Source: JAGNNV01 sp031412915
GTDB lineage: Bacteria > Acidobacteriota > Vicinamibacteria > Fen-336 > JAGNNV01
NCBI GenBank assembly: GCA_031412915.1
Contig: JANODX010000096.1
Coordinates: forward strand, 19,113-83,112
Length of the DNA stretch: 64,000 nucleotides
Reading direction: 5' to 3'
Below, one piece after another: positions 33,293-42,160 of this stretch. The position numbers were made by a program, and so were the translations under genes. The first letter of the stretch is position 1, and every line of letters begins with the position of its first letter. Below the pieces are notes generated by a model. The model made no database searches. It saw nothing but the letters and a program-made list of their open reading frames with translations, and was not told where the DNA came from.

Positions 33293-35905
33293 CTACCGGG
33301 TCAGCTTGAGCGCCAGTCTCCCCACTTTCGCCCCGGAAGCCTTCGTCACATTGCCTTCGATGACATCGCCGTCGAGGCGGCCCTGATAGGTCAGGGTCTC
33401 GCCGGTTTCGACGAAGGAGAAACGCAGTTCACGGCGCGCGTAGCTGAGGTTTCGAAGGGTCACGTCCGTGGACAGACGCCCCTGCCGGGAGGTCTGCTGC
33501 CCGATCAGGCCCGACGACGTCGCCGTAAGGCTGATCTCGAGCTTCCGCGGCTGAATGGCTCCGGGCACCTCGATCACACCCGACCAATAGCCATCGAGGA
33601 GGGCCAGCGCTTGCGACCCGCTCATCGTCGGAGCGGCCGCGAGGGAGGCGAAGGAACGAAGCCAGGACGGATCGGGCGAGAAGAGGATGCCCTGGGCCAC
33701 CCCCGGCTCCGCGGATCGCCGACGCGCCGACGCGAAAATGTCCAGAAAGACCTTGCCGTCCGGCGAGAGTTCGACCGTGCGACCAGGGCGGCGGCCCTGG
33801 AAGAAGAGGTCGAAGATGTCGGTCAGATGGGCGGCCCACAGCGAGGCGAGGCCGCGGGGATTGCCCGAGCCATCTCCCGCCGCGACCGCGAGCACAGGTC
33901 CGCCGGAGGCGCTGATGAGCGTGTCGCTCGCGGTGAACTGAACCCGGGAGGCCCGGCCCTGGCTCGCGAGCTCGTTCAGTCGGGTCGCCGCATCGTGCGC
34001 GCGCTTTCTCGAAGGAACGTCGCCGCCGAGAACCATGACGGGGCCAAGTTCGCAAGCGATGGCGACCCGCGAGCCCTGGATCATTTCCACGAAGAACCGC
34101 GGGGAGTAAAGGGCCGAGGACTGATGGAGAATCTCGATCGAGTGAGCGAGGGACTCTTTCTGATTGACGCGGACGATCACATCCCGCCGCCCCGCACCCT
34201 CAGAAAGGCGTAGGCCGGGAACCGACATCTTGATCTCGGCGTCGGTGACGGACACCACCGCGGCCGACTTCCCTCCCACCACCACGAAGAGATCGGGGCC
34301 GAGCAGGCCCAGCCCGGCGATGGTGGCGATCTCGCCCGGCCTCGCGCGCAGGGGCGTCACGGATTCGACGAAAGGAAGGCGGCCGAAGTAGAGGGGCGAC
34401 TCCTTGCTCAGGTCCGAGCCGACGACGACTCTCAAGGCCACCTTCTGGCCTTCACTCGCGGCCACCGCGGGGACCTTGATCCGGATCAGGGAGGCCGTCG
34501 CCTCCAGCACGTCCGCTTCGTTGCCGGCCACCGTGACCCTGGGTTTCCCCTGCGGGCTCGCAAGCCATTTCCCGGCGATCGAAACCTCGTCGCCCGACAA
34601 GGCGACGCGCGGGGTGAGAGAAGAGATCCTGGGCGTCACCGCGATTTTGAGCAGTCTTGAAGTGGAGGCACTGGGTCCCGTCGCGACGGTCAGGGTCAGA
34701 CTTTGAGACCCTGATTCCGCCAGGGTTTCGGGTATCACGACATTGATCCGGGTGGGGCTCGAATCGAGGACCTGGGCCTCGGCGGGCCCGAGGGTCACCT
34801 TCACGACGCTCGGACGGGGGCCGCCCCCGAACCCGGAGCCGTTGATCGTGAGCGTCTGCCCCGGCTCGGCCGGATTCGGCTGATAGGTGTCGATCACGGG
34901 TGGCACGATCGAAACCGCATACTGTCGATAGCCGAACCAGGCGAGACCGCTCAGGACTACGGCAATGATCCCGAGTCTTGTGGCTTTCAGGGCAAGCGAG
35001 GCCTGGATCTTCCTGACCTTTCCCGTGGCCCCGGGTCCCGTGGCCGCGGGCGCCCGAGGCTTCGGTGAGGGGGACGGGGCCTTTTGCCTTCCCGTCGAGC
35101 CGAGCGATTCGGCTAGCCCAGCCAGTGGGTCGTCCGAGTCCGCGGACACGATCCTCTTGGTGGTTGACTTCTGGGCGCTTACGGGTTGAGGTCCAGCACC
35201 CGGAATGGCCTCGGTCCTCTGTACGGGTGGTTTCGGAGCGGCGACGGGAGGCGGCTCGGCCGCGGGGGGCGGCGCGGGAGCGGAAACGGGCGGCACCTCC
35301 GCGGGCAGCACCTCCGCGGGCGGCGCCTCAACGAAGGACGGCTCGAGTTCCGGTACGCTGTCCATTTCGAGCGGCGGAAACTCCTCGAAGGGCAAAGAGG
35401 GGGCGTCCGGGAGAGACAGAGACGTCGAATCGGGATGCCCGGGATCCGGGAATTCCGCCGAGTCGACGGCGAACTCGGGCTCGTTGTTCTCGAGCAGATC
35501 GAGACTTGCAAGGTCGTCGAGGCCGCTCATCTCCGCGGCTTCGGGCTCGGAGAGATCTACCAGAGGCGCCTGCGACCCCTGCGCGTCGAACCGGAGTCGA
35601 GCGCTCCCCGGATCGTCCGGTGGACCAATCGAGATCTCATCCCCGTCCACGAGGATCTTTTCGGTGATCCTGGCTCCGTTCACGAAAACGCCATCGCGGC
35701 TCTTGGTGTCGGAGACCGAAACCTGGCCTTCGTCGTCGAGGAAAAGGGCGGCATGCGCGGGCGAAATCGCATCGCCCGAAAGAACCAGGTGGCACCCATC
35801 GTCCGATCCGATGGTGAAGTCGGCCAGGACCTCGTCAATGCTCAGAGTCGTGCCGCTCGCGGCCCCGCTCACCACGACCACCGATGGATGGGAGGAACTG
35901 GTCAT
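33293..35905 (-). CDS. FHA - transmembrane - IPT/TIG signalling protein
   Basis: 870 residues. Residues about 8-105 form an FHA phosphothreonine-binding domain (FTIGSDDGCHLVL, ISPAHAAL, SRDGVFVNG); the usual Arg after the first Gly is Ser. An acidic then Pro/Ala-rich linker follows to 300, then one transmembrane helix at 308-328. Three IPT/TIG immunoglobulin-like domains (about 335-425, 428-510, 513-600) start with motifs such as NPAEPGQTLTINGSGFG. A C-terminal domain of about 270 residues is unrecognised. The layout suggests a cytoplasmic phospho-reader tied to a periplasmic part. The ATG at 35905 lacks a strong ribosome site. It is upstream of the muramidase-like gene and divergent from the TetR operon. 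Confidence 0.8.
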   Translation of the reverse strand: MTSSSHPSVVVVSGAASGTTLSIDEVLADFTIGSDDGCHLVLSGDAISPAHAALFLDDEGQVSVSDTKSRDGVFVNGARITEKILVDGDEISIGPPDDPGSARLRFDAQGSQAPLVDLSEPEAAEMSGLDDLASLDLLENNEPEFAVDSAEFPDPGHPDSTSLSLPDAPSLPFEEFPPLEMDSVPELEPSFVEAPPAEVLPAEVPPVSAPAPPPAAEPPPVAAPKPPVQRTEAIPGAGPQPVSAQKSTTKRIVSADSDDPLAGLAESLGSTGRQKAPSPSPKPRAPAATGPGATGKVRKIQASLALKATRLGIIAVVLSGLAWFGYRQYAVSIVPPVIDTYQPNPAEPGQTLTINGSGFGGGPRPSVVKVTLGPAEAQVLDSSPTRINVVIPETLAESGSQSLTLTVATGPSASTSRLLKIAVTPRISSLTPRVALSGDEVSIAGKWLASPQGKPRVTVAGNEADVLEATASLIRIKVPAVAASEGQKVALRVVVGSDLSKESPLYFGRLPFVESVTPLRARPGEIATIAGLGLLGPDLFVVVGGKSAAVVSVTDAEIKMSVPGLRLSEGAGRRDVIVRVNQKESLAHSIEILHQSSALYSPRFFVEMIQGSRVAIACELGPVMVLGGDVPSRKRAHDAATRLNELASQGRASRVQFTASDTLISASGGPVLAVAAGDGSGNPRGLASLWAAHLTDIFDLFFQGRRPGRTVELSPDGKVFLDIFASARRRSAEPGVAQGILFSPDPSWLRSFASLAAAPTMSGSQALALLDGYWSGVIEVPGAIQPRKLEISLTATSSGLIGQQTSRQGRLSTDVTLRNLSYARRELRFSFVETGETLTYQGRLDGDVIEGNVTKASGAKVGRLALKLTR

Positions 35906-36051
35906 GCGCGAGGGCCGCTCTTTGTCTTCATTTTGGGGATGCGTTCTTCCCGGGAAGCACCATTCAAGCACATGCGCAAATGGCGGTCAAAGATCGAGAC
36001 AAATTCGTTCATCGGGAAGGGTCAGGCCGAAAGGAACTTTCCGCTGGACGC

Positions 36052-36090
36052 TTGACCGCGACCTTCCAGATTCATTAACCTTCTTGTTAA
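36052..36090 (+). promoter_or_regulatory. Promoter with overlapping palindromic operator for the TetR/efflux operon
   Basis: TTGACC (36052-36057) stands 17 bp before TTAACC (36075-36080). The palindrome TTAAC-N6-GTTAA (36075-36090) covers the -10 region, where an autoregulating TetR protein would bind. The ATG of the tetR gene follows within 6 bp and has no ribosome site, so the message would be nearly leaderless. The -10 match is poor. Confidence 0.4.
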
Positions 36091-36095
36091 ACCAA

Positions 36096-36776
36096 ATGTT
36101 CAGTCAACCGACCGCACCGGTCGCAGGCTCGGCCCCGAGCCGGCGGTCGATCCTCGATTCGGCCGCCGACGTCTTCATGGAAGTCGGCTTCAGCGGGGCC
36201 CGGGTGGACGAGATCGCCCGGCGCGCCCACGCCAACAAGGCGATGATCTACTACCACTTCGGTTCGAAGCGGGGCCTTTACAAGACGGTCCTCCTGGAGC
36301 TGTTCGGAGACGTGTTCGCCGAGATCGAGAGACTCAAGTCGAGCGAGGCGCCTCCCGGGGAAAAACTGCGAGCCCTCTACACCCTCATCGCCTCACACTT
36401 CTCCAGGAAGAAGGCTCTGCCTCCCATCATGCTGCGGGAGATTCTGGCGGGGGGGAGGAGCATGGACGCGGAGGCGTCGCGCGCGCTCTTCACCATCGTC
36501 TCCTTCGTGAGTGAGACCCTCCGCGAAGGGACCCGAACCGGCGCGTTCCGGAGGATCAATCCCCTTCTCCTTCACCTGACCATGCTGGGGCCGCTCATGC
36601 TTCAATTCGCCGGCGCGGCTTTTCGCGAGTGGCATCTCCCGCGGGAGATGCCCGGCCTGGCTCAGCCCAGCGATCGGGAAATGCTCGCCCATCTGCTCGG
36701 GGTTCTGGATCGCTCGATCCTTCCCCAAAACGCAGGGTCTTCCGCTCCACGTCGTCGACCGAGGAAAACCAAATGA
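36096..36776 (+). CDS. TetR-family transcriptional regulator of the efflux operon
   Basis: A 226-residue repressor. The N-terminal helix-turn-helix (residues about 15-62) has SILDSAADVFMEVGFSGARV and RRAHANKAMIYYHFGSKRGL, the classic TetR pattern. The C-terminal 150 residues are the ligand-binding helical domain, and the protein ends in a basic tail. The gene overlaps the HlyD gene by four bases (ATGA), so it heads the operon. In Escherichia coli the related ybh operon is also led by a TetR protein (CecR). It probably represses its own operon by way of the palindrome just upstream, relieved by a pump substrate. Confidence 0.9.
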   Translation: MFSQPTAPVAGSAPSRRSILDSAADVFMEVGFSGARVDEIARRAHANKAMIYYHFGSKRGLYKTVLLELFGDVFAEIERLKSSEAPPGEKLRALYTLIASHFSRKKALPPIMLREILAGGRSMDAEASRALFTIVSFVSETLREGTRTGAFRRINPLLLHLTMLGPLMLQFAGAAFREWHLPREMPGLAQPSDREMLAHLLGVLDRSILPQNAGSSAPRRRPRKTK

Positions 36777-37744
36777 AACGCTCTCTTCCCTTGCTGATCC
36801 TGGCCGGGTTCACCGTCGCCTCTTGCGGCGCTTCGGCCAGAAGCACGAACATCGTGGCCGCCGGTCACGTCGAGGCGACCGACGTCCACATCTCGGCCAA
36901 AGTCGGGGGACGCCTCATGGAAGCGCCGCTCCGGGAAGGCGATGTGGTGAAGGCGGGCGCCGTCGTCGCGCGCCTCGACACCACCGATGTGAAGATCGTG
37001 GTTCGCCAGGCCGGCGCCGACCGCGCGCAGGCGGCGGCGGAGCTGCGGCTGCGGCTCGCCGGAGCGCGCAAGGAAGACATCGCGGAAATGGAGGCGCAGA
37101 TCCGCGCCACCGAAGCGGACCTCGCGGGCGCAAAGCTCGATCTCGACCGCATGCAGGGCCTGCTCGATCGCGGCTCCGGTACGACCAAGGCCCGCGACGA
37201 CGCGAGGACCAGGCGCACAATCCTGGAAGCGCGTCTGGGCGCCCAGAGACAGACCCTGGCGCGACTTCAATCGGGCTCGCGCCCCGAGGAGATCGAGGCG
37301 GCCCGGGCCCGGGTGGAGTCCATCGACGCGCGCATCGCCCAGCTCCAACAGCAGATCAGCGACGCAACGGTCATGAGCCCGGTGGACGGCGTGCTCACCT
37401 CCCGGGTGGCGGAGCCGGGTGAACAGCTTCAGGCCGGCTCGCCCATCTGCGTCATCACCCAATTGACGGAAGCCTGGCTCACCGTTTACGTCACCGACGT
37501 CGACCTGGCCCGGATCCGCATCGGCCAGGAAGCGGTGGTGAAGACCGATGGCGGGCAAACCCGCAAGGGTCGCCTGACCTACATCGCATCGAAGGCCGAG
37601 TTCACCCCGAAGAATGTTCAGACCCGTGATGAACGGATCAAACTCGTCTATCGGGTGAAGGTGGGCCTCGACAACGCCGACGGCTTCTTCAAGCCCGGCA
37701 TGCCGGCCGAGGCGACCTTCGAGCCCACGGGTCCCGCGCAATGA
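36773..37744 (+). CDS. HlyD-type periplasmic adaptor lipoprotein (YbhG-like)
   Basis: A 323-residue membrane-fusion protein linking inner-membrane ABC permeases to an outer-membrane channel. The ATG overlaps the tetR stop. The signal ends in a lipobox-like VASC, so it is probably lipid-anchored. A biotinyl-lipoyl half-motif (VEATDVHISAKVGGRL) precedes a long coiled-coil hairpin (residues about 75-185), then the second lipoyl half (ATVMSPVDGVLTSRVAEPGE) and a beta-barrel domain (LTVYVTDVDLARIRIGQ). It is coupled to the following ATPase gene by another ATGA overlap. The layout matches E. coli YbhG. Confidence 0.9.
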   Translation: MKRSLPLLILAGFTVASCGASARSTNIVAAGHVEATDVHISAKVGGRLMEAPLREGDVVKAGAVVARLDTTDVKIVVRQAGADRAQAAAELRLRLAGARKEDIAEMEAQIRATEADLAGAKLDLDRMQGLLDRGSGTTKARDDARTRRTILEARLGAQRQTLARLQSGSRPEEIEAARARVESIDARIAQLQQQISDATVMSPVDGVLTSRVAEPGEQLQAGSPICVITQLTEAWLTVYVTDVDLARIRIGQEAVVKTDGGQTRKGRLTYIASKAEFTPKNVQTRDERIKLVYRVKVGLDNADGFFKPGMPAEATFEPTGPAQ

Positions 37745-38718
37745 GCGACGCTCTCGAAGCCCCGGTGGTTGAAGTCGCGGGCCTTGTCCGGAAATACGGC
37801 GATCTGGTCGCCGCGAACGATGTGTCGTTCACGGTGAAGCGCGGAGAGATGTTCGGCCTCATCGGTCCGGACGGGGCCGGCAAGACCACGACGCTGCGCG
37901 TGATCCTCGGCCTCCTCGCTCCCCATGGCGGACGTGTCCGCACCTGCGGTCTCGACCCGTGGAGCGACAAGGACGAACTGTCGAAACGCATCGGCTATCT
38001 CTCGCAGCGCTTCTCCCTCTATGGCGATCTGACCGTGGACGAGAACGTCGCCTTCTTCGCCGACATGCACGGTGTGCGCCACTCCAGGGCGCGCGGCGAG
38101 GAGCTCCTCGACATGCTGCGTATGAGCCCGTTTCGAAAACGGCTGGCCGACCGTCTCTCCGGCGGCATGAAGCAGAAGCTGGCCCTCGCCTGCACCCTCA
38201 TCCACACCCCGCAGCTTCTCGTCCTCGACGAGCCCACCACCGGCGTCGACCCGGTTTCACGCCGCGATTTCTGGAAGATCCTGGCCCGCCTGCAGCGCGA
38301 GGGCCTGACCCTGCTCGTGACGACGCCGTACCTCGACGAAGCCGAGCGCTGTCAGCGCGTGGCCTTGATGGACCGCTCGCGCATTCTGAGTGTGAGTACG
38401 CCCGACGCGTTGCGGGCGGAGGCGGACGGAGCGATGGTCGAGATCCTCGCCCATCCCAGGCGCCGGGCCATGGAGGTCATCGGCGTTCGCCCGGAGGTGC
38501 GTGACGTGGAGGCCTTCGGCGAGCGGGTCCACATCACCTTGCCCGGCTTCGACGCCCGGGCCGCGGCGGCGTGGACCGAAGGCATGGCCGCCGATCTGCG
38601 GAGCCTTGGCCTCGAAGTCGTCTCCGCGCGCGCGATCCCGCCTTCCCTCGAGGACGTTTTCATTTCCCGCATTCAGGCCCGCGAGGCCGAAGCGGCCCGG
38701 ATTGGAGGCTCGCTTTGA
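37741..38718 (+). CDS. ABC transporter ATPase 1 (YbhF N-half-like)
   Basis: A 325-residue nucleotide-binding protein. Its Walker A is modified to GPDGAGKTTT. The signature is LSGGMKQKLALA, Walker B is LLVLDEPTTGVDP, and the switch His is replaced by a Pro (TTPYLDEAERC; the second ATPase has TTHYLDEAERC). A Walker A with Asp instead of Asn and a missing switch His suggest a degenerate or regulatory ATP site. C-terminal residues 220-325 form the usual small domain of drug-exporter ATPases. The start overlaps the HlyD stop (ATGA) and the stop overlaps the next start (TTGA). Confidence 0.9.
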   Translation: MSDALEAPVVEVAGLVRKYGDLVAANDVSFTVKRGEMFGLIGPDGAGKTTTLRVILGLLAPHGGRVRTCGLDPWSDKDELSKRIGYLSQRFSLYGDLTVDENVAFFADMHGVRHSRARGEELLDMLRMSPFRKRLADRLSGGMKQKLALACTLIHTPQLLVLDEPTTGVDPVSRRDFWKILARLQREGLTLLVTTPYLDEAERCQRVALMDRSRILSVSTPDALRAEADGAMVEILAHPRRRAMEVIGVRPEVRDVEAFGERVHITLPGFDARAAAAWTEGMAADLRSLGLEVVSARAIPPSLEDVFISRIQAREAEAARIGGSL

Positions 38719-40046
38719 AACGCCGGTTCTTCTTCACCCTTCTCATGACCATGAGCCCGCCGCTCCTCGCGACCGACTCGGTGTCGTCGCCGGCGTCGCC
38801 TCTCGCCCAAAGGCTGACCCTCGAAGACGCCATGGCCCGCGCGCGCGCGACTTCGGCGCGGCTCGCCTCGTTCAGCGCCCTGACCCGCGCCGCTTCGGAA
38901 GGAGTCCGCGGCGCGAGCGCAGGCCGGCGGCCCGAGCTGGATCTTTCCGCGTCCTACACGCGGAACTCCAATGTGCCCGAACTCGTGCTCGCGATCCCAG
39001 GCTCGCCGCCCCGTACCCTCTTCCCCAACCTTCCCGACAGCTGGCGCACCCATGCCGGAGCCACCTTTCCCCTTTATACCGGCGGACGGGTCGGTTCCCA
39101 GGTCACCGCGGCCACCGAGGTCGAACGCGCAGCGACGTCCGACCGGGCCGCCGCCCAGAACGATCTGGACGCGGAGACGCATGTCGCCTATGTGAACGTG
39201 CTCTTCGCACGCGAAAACGCTCGCGTTCTCAAGGAGGCGGTGGCTTCCTACGAGGCCCATCTCAAGGACGCGCGCAACCGGCAAGACGTGGGCCTCGCCG
39301 CGAGCAACGAGACGCTCGCGGTGACCGTGGAACGCGAGCAGGCGGAACTGGCCCGGCTTCAATCCAAGAACGGGGCTGAGGTAGCCATGGCGAATCTGCT
39401 GCGTCTCGTGGGCCTCCCCGCGGGAACCGCGGTCGATCTCGACCCGGCGCCTTCGGCTTCGAGCCCGGGCGAGTTGGAGGATCTGGTGAGGGTCGCCGCT
39501 CTGGGCCGGCCTGAACTCGAGGCTCTGCGCGCGCGGATCCGCTCGCTCGGGGCCACAGAGAAGGTGGCGCGCTCCGCGTCCCGCCCGCAGGCCGGAATCG
39601 AGGCGGGTTGGGACTACACCAACCCCAACCTGCGCTTCGTTCCCTGGGAGGCGGAGTTTCGGTCCACCTGGAGCGTCGGCGCCCTGGTCAGCTGGAAGGT
39701 CCTCGACGGAGGGCGGGCCCGCGCCTCGGCGGCCCAGGCCCAGGCCCAGGCCGATGCGCTGCGCGCTCAGCTTTCGGATCTTGAATCGCGCATCCGCCTC
39801 GACGTCACCACCAGGCGTCTCGATCTCGACACCGCACTCGCCGGAAAGGTGGTGGCCCAGCGCGGTATCGAAGCGGGCCGTGACGGACTTCGGGTGGCCC
39901 GGGACCGCTACCTAGAAGGCGTCCTCTCATCCTCCGAATTGCTGGACGCCGAGACGCGCCTCCTCCGGGCGGAGCTTGACGCCACGCTGACCGAGGCGCG
40001 GATTCAGATCGCGATGGCGAATCTGACCCGGGCGGTGGGCCGCTGA
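38715..40046 (+). CDS. TolC-family outer-membrane efflux protein
   Basis: 443 residues. The TTG at 38715 has GGAGG six bases upstream and overlaps the preceding stop (TTGA). A signal peptide (RRFFFTLLMTMSPPLLA) is followed by the outer-membrane-factor repeat structure: two helical-hairpin halves, each starting near LTLEDAMARARATSARL and LVRVAALGRPELEALRAR. FPLYTGGRV and VLDGGRARASAAQAQAQA are typical beta-strand-to-helix segments of the family. It supplies the exit channel for this ABC pump. Placing it between the two ATPase genes is unusual. Confidence 0.88.
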   Translation: MKRRFFFTLLMTMSPPLLATDSVSSPASPLAQRLTLEDAMARARATSARLASFSALTRAASEGVRGASAGRRPELDLSASYTRNSNVPELVLAIPGSPPRTLFPNLPDSWRTHAGATFPLYTGGRVGSQVTAATEVERAATSDRAAAQNDLDAETHVAYVNVLFARENARVLKEAVASYEAHLKDARNRQDVGLAASNETLAVTVEREQAELARLQSKNGAEVAMANLLRLVGLPAGTAVDLDPAPSASSPGELEDLVRVAALGRPELEALRARIRSLGATEKVARSASRPQAGIEAGWDYTNPNLRFVPWEAEFRSTWSVGALVSWKVLDGGRARASAAQAQAQADALRAQLSDLESRIRLDVTTRRLDLDTALAGKVVAQRGIEAGRDGLRVARDRYLEGVLSSSELLDAETRLLRAELDATLTEARIQIAMANLTRAVGR

Positions 40047-40047
40047 G

Positions 40048-41040
40048 ATGGCAAGCGCCCAAGACGGCGGCGACGCGGCCCGCGGGCCCGCGGTGATCGT
40101 GGTCGACCATCTGGTCAAACGGTTCGGCGCGTTCACCTCCGTGGACGACCTGTCGCTCTCCGTGCGGGAGGGCGAGGTGTTCGGCCTGCTCGGCTCGAAT
40201 GGCGCGGGCAAGACCACGGCCATCCGGGTGCTGTGCGGTCTCCTCGCTCCCACTTCCGGAAGCGCGCGCGTGCTCGGCATCGACGTCGCCAAGGATCCCG
40301 AGGCCTTGAAACACCGGATCGGTTACATGACCCAGCGCTTCAGTCTGTATGACGATCTGACCGTCATTCAGAATCTGCGCTTCTTCGGCGGGGTCTACGG
40401 CCTGGCCGGGGCGGCGATGCGCGAGCGCGAGGCGTGGGCGGTTCAAACCGCGGGCCTGCAGGGCAAGGAAGATCTCATCACCCGCTCGCTCCCCGGGGGA
40501 TGGAAACAGCGGCTCGCTCTCGCCTGCGCGGTCCTCCACGGACCGCGCGTGGTCTTCCTCGATGAACCCACGGGAGGCGTCGATCCCATTTCGCGCCGGC
40601 GCTTCTGGACCCTGATCGATCAGATGGCGGGCGAAGGGATCACCCTGATCGTCACCACTCACTATCTTGACGAGGCCGAGCGCTGCGACCGGATAGCTCT
40701 GATGCACGCGGGCCGACTGGTGGCGCATGGTTCGGTGGCCGAGCTGAAGGAAGTCTTCGCCGGCCGCGTGCTGCTGGAAGTGGCGTGCGCGCGGCCGCTG
40801 GATGCGCAGTTCCTCCTGGAGAAAGAGCCGGGCATCCTGGAGGCCTCCGTGTTCGGAACCCGCCTGCACGTGGTGGTCACCGACGAGGGAGGCGGCCGCA
40901 AAGTGGTGGGCGATGCCCTCGCGCGGGAGAACTTCGCACCCATATCGATCGAACGCATCGTGCCTTCCCTCGAGGATGTCTTCATCCACTGCATCGAGGC
41001 CGAAGAGGCGGCGCGGACCGCGCGCGGGGTGGGGGCATGA
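40048..41040 (+). CDS. ABC transporter ATPase 2 (YbhF C-half-like)
   Basis: 330 residues with intact motifs: Walker A GSNGAGKTTA, signature LPGGWKQRLALA, Walker B VVFLDEPTGGVDP and switch His in TTHYLDEAERCD. It is a paralogue of ATPase 1 but keeps every catalytic residue, so it is probably the power-generating half of a heterodimer. In E. coli both halves are one YbhF chain; here they are separate genes split by tolC. The ATG at 40048 is one base past the previous stop. The stop overlaps the permease start (ATGA). Confidence 0.9.
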   Translation: MASAQDGGDAARGPAVIVVDHLVKRFGAFTSVDDLSLSVREGEVFGLLGSNGAGKTTAIRVLCGLLAPTSGSARVLGIDVAKDPEALKHRIGYMTQRFSLYDDLTVIQNLRFFGGVYGLAGAAMREREAWAVQTAGLQGKEDLITRSLPGGWKQRLALACAVLHGPRVVFLDEPTGGVDPISRRRFWTLIDQMAGEGITLIVTTHYLDEAERCDRIALMHAGRLVAHGSVAELKEVFAGRVLLEVACARPLDAQFLLEKEPGILEASVFGTRLHVVVTDEGGGRKVVGDALARENFAPISIERIVPSLEDVFIHCIEAEEAARTARGVGA

Positions 41041-42155
41041 ATCCGCGAAAGGTGTGGGCCATCGCGAGGAAGGAATCGCGACAGGTCTCGCGCGATCCTC
41101 TGAGCCTGGCCATGCTCCTCGGCCTGCCCACCATCATGCTCCTGATGTACGGCTACGCCATCAACTTCGACGTCCGCCACGTGCGCCTGGCCGTGCGCGA
41201 CCTGGACAAGTCGGAAGAGTCGCGGAGCCTCGTCTCCTCGTTCGTGAACTCGACCTATTTCGATCAAGTGGCGGAGGTGGAAGCCGGCGCCGACCTGGAT
41301 CTCATCATGGAAAGGCGGGTGGCCAAGGCGGTGCTGGCCATCCCGGAAGGCTTCGCGCGCACTCTCTCAAAGGGCCGCACCGCCACCGTCCAGCTTCTCC
41401 TCGACGGCGCCGACGCCAACACCGCCACCACCGTCTTGAGCTACGCCACCGCCCTCGCCGCCGACGCTAACCTGCGTCGGTTCTCGGAGCATTCGGGCAT
41501 CGAGGTCATCCCCGTGGGCTACGAGCCGCGGGTGTTCTACAACCCCGAACTGCGCACCACTCAGTTCCTGGTCCCCGGCCTCATCGGTTTCATCCTGATG
41601 CTGACGGCCGTGCTCTCCACCGCTCTCTCCGTGGTTCGCGAGAAGGAACGCGGGACCATGGAGCAGCTGCGGGTCACGTCGCTCACCCCCGGTGAACTCC
41701 TGATGGGCAAGACCCTGCCTTACCTCGCGATCTCCCTGATGGCCACCGTGATCATCCTGATCGCGGCGCGGGTGCTGTTCGGGGTGGTCGTCCGCGGCCC
41801 TTACTTCGACCTCTTCGTGGCCACCCTCATCTATCTCATCGGCGCGCTCGGCTGGGGCCTCATGGTGTCGAGCATCGCCGAGACCCAGGCTCTGGCCTTT
41901 CAGATTGGCCTCGTGACCTCGATGCTGCCCGCCATCTTTCTCTCGGGGTTCATCTTTCCCATCCGGTCGATGCCCGCTCCGATTCAGCTTCTGACCTACG
42001 CGGTTCCCGCGCGGTATTTCCTGGTGATCGTCCGCGGAATCATTCTGAAAGGCGCCGGTCTTGCCCCCTACTGGCGGGATGTCGCGTTCCTGGTTCTCTA
42101 CGCCTCGGTCGTTCTCACTCTGGCCTACACGCGTCTGCGCCGCCGGGAGGGTTAG
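41037..42155 (+). CDS. ABC-2 type permease 1 (YbhS-like)
   Basis: A 372-residue inner-membrane protein with one N-terminal helix (LAMLLGLPTIMLLMYGYAI), a periplasmic domain of about 150 residues, and five C-terminal helices. The ABC-2 signature VVREKERGTMEQLRVTSLTPGELL sits before helix 2 (motif seen as REKERGTMEQLRVT). The FLSGFIFPIRSMP loop is the usual ABC-2 feature. It forms the translocation pathway with permease 2. The start overlaps the ATPase 2 stop by four bases. Confidence 0.9.
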   Translation: MNPRKVWAIARKESRQVSRDPLSLAMLLGLPTIMLLMYGYAINFDVRHVRLAVRDLDKSEESRSLVSSFVNSTYFDQVAEVEAGADLDLIMERRVAKAVLAIPEGFARTLSKGRTATVQLLLDGADANTATTVLSYATALAADANLRRFSEHSGIEVIPVGYEPRVFYNPELRTTQFLVPGLIGFILMLTAVLSTALSVVREKERGTMEQLRVTSLTPGELLMGKTLPYLAISLMATVIILIAARVLFGVVVRGPYFDLFVATLIYLIGALGWGLMVSSIAETQALAFQIGLVTSMLPAIFLSGFIFPIRSMPAPIQLLTYAVPARYFLVIVRGIILKGAGLAPYWRDVAFLVLYASVVLTLAYTRLRRREG

Positions 42156-42160
42156 GCCTC

